64,000 bases of DNA from Excoecaria cochinchinensis (lineage: Eukaryota; Streptophyta; Magnoliopsida; Malpighiales; Euphorbiaceae), in assembly GCA_947683425.1 (NCBI GenBank), contig CANTUQ010000055.1, positions 6,206,501-6,270,500 on the forward strand, read 5' to 3'. The notes beneath the pieces are model-generated. The model was not told the DNA's origin and did no database searches. It worked only from the letters and a program-made list of their open reading frames with translations. Made by a program: the position numbers and the translations under genes. Below, one piece after another: positions 33,651 to 43,479 of the stretch (positions are counted from its first letter, which is position 1; each line of letters opens with the position of its first letter).

Positions 33651-34753
33651 GCTTCAAATTGAGTTTTCTTGTGTGACTTCCTATGTTTAATTTCCAAACT
33701 TGTGATGCTTTTAAGTTTATACATGGACTATTTTATGAAGTATATGAATATTATTGGATGCATTATGCATTGATAATTTGATAAATTATATGAATGTGAT
33801 ATGATGGATTATGCATGACCCGTTAGAGTCAAATAAGTGGATAGTTAGGCATGGCTAATAGAGTTCAGTAGCTGCAGCTCTCAGTTCTGTTCTGGCCCCT
33901 GATCAGGTCCCCCATTTGGTTCCTCGCGAACCTCAATGTGTTTGGATCTTGTTTAAGATCCCCTCCATAAAATGTTTTGAAATGAGAAAGAAAATATAAT
34001 GTTGCTTTTCTATTAGTACCCGTAAGGTACCGTCATGCGTTCACTCGTTATCCACTACTGCGAGTCAGCAGGTATTGTGTTTTGTTCGGTTATGCTTATA
34101 AGAATGTGAATCCGAATGACTATGATTATAAGTATGTGAATCTAAATGACTCTATTTATGAGCATATGAATCAGTAGCTTATGAATGTGATTATAAACCT
34201 TGGAATGTTTATGAATGTCTTTCAATTATGATTATATCTTATATGATTATCAGCATATGCCAATATGTATGTGACCCGCCTTGACGACCATTGTAAATGG
34301 CCGTCCATATTATTGTTGTTTGTTTCCCCACTAAGCGTTATCGCTTAACACCCGTACAGGTGCAGAAGGTGTATAGCTTTTGGGAGAGTCGCTGCAAGTC
34401 AAGCCAACACAGTGGGATTGATGTTAGGACTTAGCTTCTTTTTGTATTATGATTATTTTTGTAATAGTTATCTCTCATTGTATTTAGTCTTTTGTTCAGC
34501 TTTCGATTTGCAACTCTGAAAGATTTAATTATTTTGGTAATATCATAACAGTTGTAATGAATATTTTTATTCTATCTATGAGTATATGATCAGTTTGGTT
34601 TTAAAGTTTTATTTCCGCTGTATTTCTGTATGTATATTATATGTGGATGAATGTTATTATACCGTTTTGCTTGGTGACACCCTTGCTCATACGGGTTCTC
34701 ACTCCATTCTCGGATGGGTTCTCATACGTAAGGGAAGGGGGTGTTACAGTTTT

Positions 34754-34763
34754 TGGTATCAGA
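34754..34763 (+). other. Primer binding site, tRNA-Met type (partly decayed)
   Basis: TGGTATCAGA five bases after the LTR end; the usual next bases GC are TC. Confidence 0.75.
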
Positions 34764-34855
34764 TCCTTGGTTTAGGCATTTTCTGGGTGTTGTTGTGCAT
34801 AGATATATGTTTAGGACTATGTTGGCTGATGCGGGTTTCTTTGTGTTTGTTTTAG

Positions 34856-36370
34856 ATGGATTCTGATTCCGTGCGTGGGTCGCTTAAGTGGTCCGCTGAG
34901 AGTGTAAATCCTCAAGAAGTAGATCCTTCAGTGTCTATTTTGGCTTAAACACCTAGGGTTCAGCCTGAGGCTGCAGCCATGCGCTTTGAGGCAATGTTGA
35001 AGATTTCTCAGGATATGGCTCGTGTCTTAGAGAAAGTGACAGCTCTGAGAGCCCCTTTAGAGAGTATAAGGAAAGCTGGTGCAGAGGATTTCTATGGGAC
35101 CAGTCTAGATGAGTCTGAGTATGCTGAGAAATGGATAGAGAAAGTGCAGCATGTTCTGGATGAGATTCGGTACCCTCCTGATAGGCAAGTAGAATGTGTT
35201 GTGGCTTTGCTTCAGGGATCCGCCTACGATTATTGGAAGTTGGTCCATAGGCATCCCCAGTTGCCTGACCCGGTCACTTGGGAGTTCTTTGAGAGGGAGT
35301 TTACCAGTAAGTATGTGACTAGGGCTTACAAGGATGCAAAGTGGGCACAGTTCTTAAGTTTGAAGCAAAGAGCTACGACTATTTCGGAGTTTGAGAAAGA
35401 GTTCAGCCGTCTTTCTAAGTATGCTCCAGAGGGTGTTCTGACAGAGGAGTTCAGATGTAGGCACTTGAGGCTGGTTTGAATGAGTCCTTGCGGGCTATGC
35501 TGATTTCTTTGATGAGTACTCCGGGTATTAGGTACTACCAGATTGTGCAAGTAGCAGTGCGGGCCGAAAGATCTGAGTCAGTTCTGAGGGAGAGAGCTCA
35601 GAGGAGGAATCCCGCTCATGGAGGATCATCATCATCTTTGGGTAAGAGGTCCAGGAACCCGCATGATGAGTCTTCCTCAGGTCCTGCTTCGAGAGGTAGG
35701 AGGCAAGGTTCTGCCATGGGTTCTAGTGCGGGCAGAGGTGGTTCTAGTACTAGGACTGAGGCATTGCCTAAGTGTTCTCACTGCAGCAGGCGCTACAGTG
35801 GTGAGTGTAGGTGGCTCACGGGTGGTTATTTCTGATGTGGGAGCACTGATCACTATTTGGCTAACTGTTCGAAGTTAAGTGAGGCTTCTGGTGATCAGCA
35901 TGAAGCTAGCAGAGTTGGATCTAATGCACCGCAAGCTAGTCGAGGTAGAGGCCGAGGTAGAGGTCGAGGTGGTCGGCCTAGAGAGGGAGCTCCATCAGAG
36001 TCTGTTGATCGTCCTTTGACGGTTCCAGCTAGAGCTTATGCCATGAGAGCTCAGGATGAGCAGGATGCTCCGGATGTGATTGCTGGTAAGTTCCTACTCT
36101 TTCACACTGAGTTATATGCTCTAATTGATCCTGGTTCCACACACTCATATTTGTGCACGAGTAAGTTATTTGATAAATTGCATGATGTTGATCAGTTAGA
36201 TTATGAGGTTTGTGTGACCACTCCCTTAGGGCATAGTGTCAATGTGAGTAGAGTGTATAGGAATTGCCCTCTTTTGGTTCAAGGTGTTGAGTTTTCTACG
36301 GATTTGATTGAGTTGCCATTTCGAGAGTTTGATCTGATCTTAGGTATGGATTGGTTGAGCAAGCATCGGG
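34856..36370 (+). pseudogene. Tekay gag-protease, broken, fused to a Tat LTR
   Basis: Gag starts at ATG 34856 with an in-frame stop near 34946. The capsid region is good (DFYGTSLDESEYAEKWIEKV, SAYDYWKLVHRHP), then a frameshift occurs near 35470. The zinc knuckle (CSHCSRRYSGECRWLTG, then CGSTDHYLANC) has a TGA stop at about 35833 where a cysteine-containing stretch is expected. The protease has DPGSTHSYL (about 36128-36154) and ILGMDWLSKHRA before sequence switches at 36367 into a 5'-truncated Tat LTR. Everything downstream (RT, RNase H, integrase, chromodomain) is missing. Confidence 0.85.
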
Positions 36371-38809
36371 CTTCCTGGCCGCCGCTACAGGGTCTGATAC
36401 CCTTTTTCGATTTTTCAGCCTTTTTTCCGATTTTTTCACCCAAAAATTCGTTTTTTATCCCATTTTTTTGGGGTTTTTGACTTCAAATTAAATTCTAAAA
36501 TATTTTTTTAGATAATTAAATAATAAAACTTGATTTTATCATTAAAAATAAAGGAATTTTGTGTTAAAATAATTTTTTTCCTTAATTAAATTATGGCAAC
36601 CTTTTTTATCCTATAAAGACTTTATGATGAAATCAAAAGGAGGCTCCTCCACACAATTTTAGACCTAAAATTTCCAGAATTCTTCTTCTTCTATTTTCTC
36701 TTTAAAAATTCCAGATTTATTCCCCAACCAAAGATCAAAAAAGAAAAATCAAATGTTTCATTCTTTTTCCAACATAATTTCTTCTAAACATATTTTTTAG
36801 GGGAAGTTTTGTTGTTTGATTTAATTTTTGAGACAAATAGAATAATTATTTGTTCTCAAAATTGTTTTTAATCTTTTATTTTGTGTTCAATAAAAATTTT
36901 TCATTGATTTTGTTTTGAATCTCTTTTTGATAAAAAATTGATTTTGAGACAAATAAAATAATTGTTTGTCATCAAAATCTAATTTTTATTTGATTTTCTA
37001 AAATAAAACTTCAATCAATTTTTTGATATGAACAAAGTGATTAATTGTTCTTGAAATCATTTTTCTTTATTTTAATCAATAAAAAACTTTTTTTTGATCA
37101 AAATCATTTCTTTAGGCAAAGGTATTAATTCTTTGTTCTTAAAGAATTTTTGATCATTTTTTTTCATGTTTCTTGGAATAAAATTCCAACATTTTCATCA
37201 TATTTCGCTCTAATATTGTGAATCATCAAACAAAGAAATCGATCATCTTTTACCTTCATCGAATCCGAAACTCTGAGGGTAAATATTCTGGGCTTGTTCT
37301 TATTATTTCTTTTGGTTCATATCTAATTTATTTATGTATATTTTATTTTATTGTTTTCATTTATTTTATTTATTTCAGATTTGTTTTATTTAATTTGTTT
37401 ATATATGATTTTTATTCTTATAAATATTGATTGTTTATTAATTTTAACATGTAATTAATTTATTTCACTTTAATTCATCATTATTTTTAACATGTAATTA
37501 ATAAATTCATTTTAATTGATCTTTTTGCCATGTAAATGGTTTATATCATTTGTGAACATATTTAATTAATCATATTGTTCATTTAATTGTTTTCATCATT
37601 CTTTAATTGTTTTCATTTATTATTCTTTTCTTTATCATTTTATATATTCTTTGATTCGTTTATCTTCATCATCATTGTTATCATGTTCATATTTTTACAT
37701 GTATTATTTAATTAACATGTTTATTTTATTTTCATCACATCATTTAATCATTTGCCATACATAATGCATGTTTCTCATTTATCTTGGTTTGTTAACATTT
37801 TGATTCCATTATCATTCTTTTCATATCATCTTATTTTATTTTAATTTGTTATTCATTATTTTGTATGTTTAATTGATTTAATTGATTTAATCACTAACAT
37901 TATTTTATTTGTATTTTGTTTTTATGTCTAAACTCATTTTTCGCTTGGGCATTTTTGCGAGCACATCGGGAGGTCCAAAAAGGCTCGTTTGGTTCATACA
38001 TTTATTTTCTTTATTTGTAATATTTTATTTAATTTTGCCATATAATTTTCTTGTAAAATTCTTTATTTAGGTACGTTAGAAAGAAAATCACAAAAACGTT
38101 TCTATTAATTAACTTGACATTTTTTTTCTAAATAAAAGGGGACCAATGTCCTAGTTTTTCATACCCAAATAAATCATCACATCAAAACTGTTTCATAATA
38201 AATATGCATGCGAGGACCAATGTTCTCACTATTAATGAATAACCCGTTTTATGCATGTATTTCACTTTTATAAATGAGAGTTGTATTCCGCTCCTAGTGT
38301 TATTGTAATTTGTTTTTAAATGCTTTATTTTGGATTTTGCTTACATTTACCGCTTTTGATATGAATGATTGCGCCTTTAATTTAAATTGCATTGTGTGGA
38401 AAGTTGATGAAACAATGAATTCAAAACTTAATTATAATATTAATCAAGGTATAAATAAATGAGAAGTCCCGAACCAGCTCTGGTCTTTGGGCTCAAGAGG
38501 CTAGAGGTTTACCCTCCAAGACACCTCTTGTGTCACGAGGCTTTAGCGTTAATCCTAGGCTCCTTAGGGCGAGAGGTTTACCTTCCCCCTTTGGCTGGCC
38601 CAAAATGGATACTAAGCGCAGTCTTAGGCTCTCCGAGGCGAGAGAAACTTTTCCAATGTTCTATTGGGTGGCGACTCCATGAAACCTCCTTGTTGCCCAA
38701 TATAGACGCACTTGCGATTTATTGCAAGCTGTCAACGGACCCACAATTGCCCGATCGCCCACGTACGGCTGGTCATAGGGGCGGCCGCGGGGATCCGACG
38801 CGCGTCACA
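36367..38809 (+). mobile_element. Tat non-autonomous element, 5' LTR lacking its first about 407 bp
   Basis: Aligns with 43887-46334 at very high identity (about 98-99% by eye). The first part present in the 3' LTR (43480-43886), including the GC hairpin block, is absent. The join to the Tekay protease shares CGGGCT. It ends CGCGTCACA followed by the primer site. A chance 139-codon frame at 38459-38878 lies partly inside. Confidence 0.9.
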
Positions 38810-38810
38810 G

Positions 38811-38828
38811 TGGCGACTCCACTGGGGA
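38811..38828 (+). other. Tat primer binding site
   Basis: TGGCGACTCCACTGGGGA one base after the LTR end. This primer site is typical of Ogre/Tat elements; I recall the primer as tRNA-Arg and have not verified it. Confidence 0.8.
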
Positions 38829-39564
38829 CATACTCGAGACTTCGATTCGAAAGTACCTTGATTAAAAATCATAATTGAGTTTTAATTTAAAAATTTCATC
38901 TTCTTTCAAAACTGCATTGCATCTCATTAGAGCCTTATATCTATGCTAGTTTGGTCCCTCTTTTAGCCTCGGTGCGTTCCCGAAGCACGACCCTATTTTC
39001 ACTCAATTTAGGGAAGTGTTAAGGATAATCACCAGCCCAAGCCTCGTACCATCCTGGTATATTAAATGGTGACCCGATCGGTCGTTACGCTCGTGATGAG
39101 CTAGACCCGTCGGCAGGGATCATGCTTGGGTAGCCCTAAAGTAACACCGCCCTTTGACCAAAGCTCATGTAATGGCAATAGATACTTCCCTTAGGTGATA
39201 TGAACCGTAATACCTTGCTTGCTATATGGATCATTTTGTATTGGACAAACCCAAATAATCTGATTGGTCACCTAATCAAAGGCTTTCATGCCCCGATAGG
39301 CCCAGATGACTTATTGGGATTGCCTAAATACATAACGATCATAACCCATCCGCTTGTGCATTAGATAAGAGATGTTATGATGCCGGTTTTCCACCGAGCA
39401 CCATACCCATCCACTGGGTTCCCCGCTAACCCATGGATTAAGCCCACCTAGGAAAGAGACCGCATTACCTCGTGTGTGGGAGTAATAAGGTTGGAAGGAT
39501 TTACCTGCTTGCATGTGATTGTAAATGTTGCATAACTCACTATCATGCATTGTATATGTCATTC
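38829..39564 (+). other. Untranslated leader of the Tat element
   Basis: About 0.7 kb between primer site and gag. The same order of words is found in the elements at 61330-62061 and, on the minus strand, 49063-49828, so this leader is family-specific and conserved. No gene is seen. Confidence 0.6.
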
Positions 39565-40098
39565 ATGCATCATCCTAACAATCTAATTTTTTCAGCCATC
39601 ATAGATTCATCTAAGTGGACTAGAGGTTCCGACGGTCGGCTAGTAAAGACAAATCTGCTCTTTGAGTTGCCGGAACTAGTGTCTGACTGGGATTCTGAGT
39701 CATCCTCATCAATTAGTAAAGCCTCTGTGGAACCACCAATGGCAGAAGAAATCGGAGCACTGACCACTCAAGACCTAGCTAGGAGGCTAGAGGACTTCGA
39801 ACAGAGAGTGCTAGACATGATGGGTGCCATGGCTGAAAGGATTGCCCATCCACCTACCGCCCCACAGCCGCCTGCTGCTCTACAGCCACAGGCAGCCCCT
39901 CCTTGGGGGCAAGCCGAACCACCTGCTGGTGGGGAGGCTCCCTTCATTAGAGCTGCTGCTCGCTAACCCAATAATGAGCACAGAGCTGCCGCACCCATCG
40001 AGCCAAGAGGAGAAAGGATTCATAACCCCAACGATGATTTCCTGAGAGAGAAAAAGAAGAAAGCAGGTTATAATGCAGTCCCTCCACTGCGAACATGA
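39565..40098 (+). pseudogene. Short Tat gag, internally deleted
   Basis: ATG at 39565, then a family-conserved start (IDSSKWTRGSDGRLVKT), an acidic-serine stretch and a coiled-coil-like segment (LARRLEDFEQRVLDMMG), then a proline/alanine-rich part. One stop at 39964-39966 is followed in frame by more gag ending at TGA 40096-40098. Compared with the sister gag at 62062-63614, about 1.05 kb covering the capsid core and zinc-binding motif is missing, the two sides meeting at a GAGAGA microhomology near 40050. This protein could not form a normal capsid, so mobility would need a helper. Confidence 0.75.
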
Positions 40099-42099
40099 TC
40101 GTGTCTTGTGGCCCACTAGTGATATTGCTTTTAGACGCTGAAATCTTTTTATTTCTAGAACATTTTATGTTACAATTTTCGGTTTGTAATGAAGAGAACA
40201 ATTTTTGCTTATTTGTATAATGTTTCTATTGATTTCATTTCGCATGATCATAACACATTTACTTTGGCATTAATTCAAATAATATGACTGCAGTTAATCT
40301 CGAAAACTTTGGGAAAATCCAAAGAAAATCTTGATGGCATTTGATATAATTCCTGAAGGGAGAGAGATTCAGAGGGAAATTAAAAATAATAAAAAAAAAC
40401 TAGTTGCAATTAGGGGACTGGATGGAAACTCACTAAGAGCACTAGAACCTTTCTGATTACCCGTCAAAGCGATCCCTGGATAAGACGGAACCTAGAAAAT
40501 GATTTAGGCAACATTTTCTTTGTATAGCTCTCTAAATGACCATTTCCTACCCTTACTTCACAATCGCTTGCTAACCCATTGAGCCTTTATGTGGGTATGC
40601 TAAATGCGTGCCAATTTTGTTGTTACACATGTTAAAACTATCACCTCGCCTAAAATGATTTTGGCTTCCCCTAAGAAGAGTGGCCTCTCTAGCAGGGATG
40701 GATTAACGTTTTAACAATTAACAATTTCTTTGTGGGTTATCAAAATTGCCATGGTAAGGATGAGTTTACACTTTGGGAAGAGGGTTTCAGTCATGCGCCA
40801 AAGACATGAGCTCCTAAAAAAAAAAATAGAGCTCAAAATAATAACTCGTATGATTACCTTTTTAACTGTCAATCTGATCTTAAATGAGCTAAAATCCAAA
40901 TTCAAGAATACCTTTGTATATACAACTGAGCTGAGAATGGTTCATCCACCAGTCTAGAAAATATTGCGGCCATTTTTCTCTAGCGACCTGATCCTCCTTT
41001 GATAGCCATCTACCTAAGCCTAACATTACAACCAAAGTAAGACCTTTTAATTCTTGGTTCAGTCTTATCCAATTAGCGAAGATGACCTTCTAATAAGGTT
41101 TGGTACGTAAGAAGAGGCATATGGTATTTCTTGAGCTTAAAGCAAGGAGCCACGAGTGCATTCATGCATTCGAGTTAAGTCCCGTCCCCAAAGTTGCATC
41201 TAGAATTCGCATTCAAAGAAAAAGATTAAGAGATGAGAGAAAATCTTCAATCATAAAACCCGAGAGGGCTGATTGATAACAGGAGTTTGATGCTTTTAAG
41301 ATCTATCTCGAGATTAGCTAAAGTCTTGTATTTTTTAAAATCAATGTCAAAATAATGATCATGCTTAATGAAATCAAATTGAAACACATGCATTTATGCA
41401 ATGATGTGATCAGAGTATTGTACCCTGTGTGATCAAAGTCATGTATCTGCCTACCCTCTGCTACTCTCAGCACGCAAACGCTTCAGCCGATTCATCCTGT
41501 TATCAGATGTACAAAATCAAGCTCATGCAACCATGTCCTAAGACTCCCTAAAGATTCTTGCCAACAACTTCAGCAATCTTCAAAAAAAAAACAAAAAAAA
41601 AAGAAAGAAAAGAGCCGTTAGAGTGAAAACCGTAACTGGCGCTCTAAGCAAAAACTAGGCAAAAGGATAGGGTGAAAACCTGAAAACAGGTAGTCAGTCC
41701 TTAAAAAGAAGAAAGAGAAAAGCCGCTGGATTGGGTTGGGTCCATTCCAGGCAAAAAAATAAGGCACAGGGTTATGTGAAAATCCACAAAGGACGCATTT
41801 CCCACTAAGAAAAGCTAGTGTGAAAATCCACAAGGGATGCACTACCTTCAAATATTGACTACAGGTACCAGGTGAGAATCTCACAATCCCAAAGGGCATG
41901 AAATTCAAAAGCAGCTCAAAAGGAATCAATTATATCGCAAATTGCAGCTAGCCTGGCTATCATCTTCAAGTTCACATAGATGAATTTTTGTCCTGCATTC
42001 CTACATGACTCATGCATTTCACTTGCATGCTCACCATTTTTGCATAGTTTAGTTTCCTTATTTTGCAGAAAGAGAGACTTGAGGCGGACACCGACAAAA
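40099..42099 (+). other. Non-coding 3' region of Tat element
   Basis: No pol remnant can be found between gag and the tandem array. The part at 40125-40400 is closely related to 63740-64000 in the sister element, so a gag-then-non-coding layout is shared. A roughly 47-bp unit containing GTGAAAATCCACAA is repeated at about 41777 and 41820. Confidence 0.55.
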
Positions 42100-42268
42100 G
42101 CCGAGTGATGACATCGGTCAAATCATCAATCAAAACCTCAACTCATTCATCAATTCAGACATCGATCAAAACATATATCCAAGCCTCAGGTCAATCATCA
42201 ATCCAGACATCGATCAAATCATCAATCCACATACCAGCTTAATCATCAATCCAAGCACCATCCAAAGA
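42100..42268 (+). repeat. Short tandem repeats (ATCATCAATCCAGACATCGA)
   Basis: Four to five imperfect units of about 25-38 bp built on ATCATCAATCC and GACATCGATCAAA, directly before the main array. Confidence 0.7.
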
Positions 42269-43300
42269 CCTCTCAGGGGGCAATCAACCGAAGACCTCTC
42301 AGGGGGCAATCAACCGAAGACCTCTTAGGGAGCAACAAATCAAAGACTTCTCAGGGAGCAGTAAATCGAAGACCTCTCAGGGGGCAATCAACCAAAGACT
42401 TCTCAGGGAGCAGCAAATCAAAGACTTCTCAGGGAGCAGTAAATCGAAGACCTTTCAGGGGGCAATGAACGGAAGACCTCTCAGGGGGCAACGAACGGAA
42501 GACCTCTCAGGGGGCAAACGATCAACTAAAGACTTCTCAGGGAGCAGCAAACGGAAGACCTCTCAGGGGGCAAATGATCAATAAACCGAAGACTTCTCAG
42601 GGAGCAGCAAACTGAAGACCTCTCAGGGGGCAAACGATCAATGAACCGAAGACCTCTCAGGGGGCAAATGATAAATGAACTGAAGACCTCTCAGGGGGCA
42701 AATGATCAATGAACTGAAGACCTCTCAGGGGGAAAACGATCAATGAATCAAAGACCTCTCAGGGGGCAATCAACCAAAGACTTCTCAGGGAGCAGCAAAC
42801 TGAAGACCTCTCAGGGGGCAAACGATAAATGAACCGAAGACCTCTCAGGGGGCAAACGATAAATGAACCGAAGACCTCTCAGGGGGCAAACGATAAATGA
42901 ACTGAAGACCTCTCAGGGGGCAAATGATCAATAAACTGAAGACCTCTCAGGGGGCAAATGATCAATGAACCGAAGACCTCTCAGGGGGCAAACGATAAAT
43001 GAACTGAAGACCTCTCAGGGGGCAAACGATCAATGAACCAAAGACCTCTCAGGGGGCAAACGATAAATGAACTGAAGACCTCTCAGGGGGCAAACGATCA
43101 ATGAACCGAAGACCTCTCAGGGGGCAAACGATAAATGAACTGAAGACCTCTCAGGGGGCAAATGATCAATGAACCGAAGACCTCTCAGGGGGCAATGAAC
43201 TGAAGACCTCTCAGGGGGCAAACGATCGATGAACCGAAGACCTCTCAAGGGGCAAACAAACGATCGATGAACCGAAGACCTCTCAGGGGGCAATCGACCG
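42269..43300 (+). repeat. 34-copy tandem array GAAGACCTCTCAGGGGGCAA in Tat 3' UTR
   Basis: I count 34 copies of the core GAAGACYTCTCAGGGRGCA, in two spacings: short units of about 25 bp and long units of about 34 bp with ACGATMAATGAACC spacers. It ends about 180 bp before the 3' LTR. Tandem arrays in the 3' untranslated region are a known feature of Tat/Ogre elements and a source of satellites. Confidence 0.92.
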
Positions 43301-43465
43301 AAGGGCTCACAGATAGCACCGCTTCAATAAACGAAAACACACCATGATAATAACCACCATCTCAGAATTCTCCAGTTCGGAAAGACGGCTGACTCAGGTA
43401 CTTGTCTCTTTCCTTTTCTTCTTTGAGCTTAGGCTCACCTAGACACTAGTGTACTAGAATCCCCT

Positions 43466-43479
43466 AAACTGGGGGCAAC
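43466..43479 (+). other. Tat polypurine tract
   Basis: AAACTGGGGGCAAC directly before the LTR start TGTAGACACC. Confidence 0.8.

Larger units (their letters stand above)
32348..34748 (+). mobile_element. Second Tekay element, 5' LTR
   Basis: A 2,401-bp LTR from TGTCACGCCCC to GGGGGTGTTACA. It has a TATATAAA box at 32671, a TGACATGTGGCA word at 32641 and a GC-rich hairpin block at 33446-33650. The segment CCCCACTAAGCGTTATCGCT near 34327 is shared with the other Tekay LTRs. The matching 3' LTR is not in the window. Confidence 0.88.

Noticed and set aside
33395..33724. Overlapping frames of 76 (+) and 109 (-) codons in the Tekay LTR
   Set aside because: Both coincide with the CpG hairpin block, so they are compositional.
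37218..37430. 70-codon hydrophobic frame repeated at 44743
   Set aside because: Same LTR position in both copies; AT-rich low-complexity translation (F, I, Y, L) and not a membrane protein gene.
38459..38878. 139-codon frame, with a 95-codon copy at 45984
   Set aside because: It lies at the end of the Tat LTR and crosses the primer site in one copy; it is shortened in the other by a base change. An LTR artefact.
42269..43300. Regular short repeats resembling a CRISPR array
   Set aside because: Spacers are themselves repeated and only two types, the array sits inside a plant Tat 3' UTR, and there are no cas genes.
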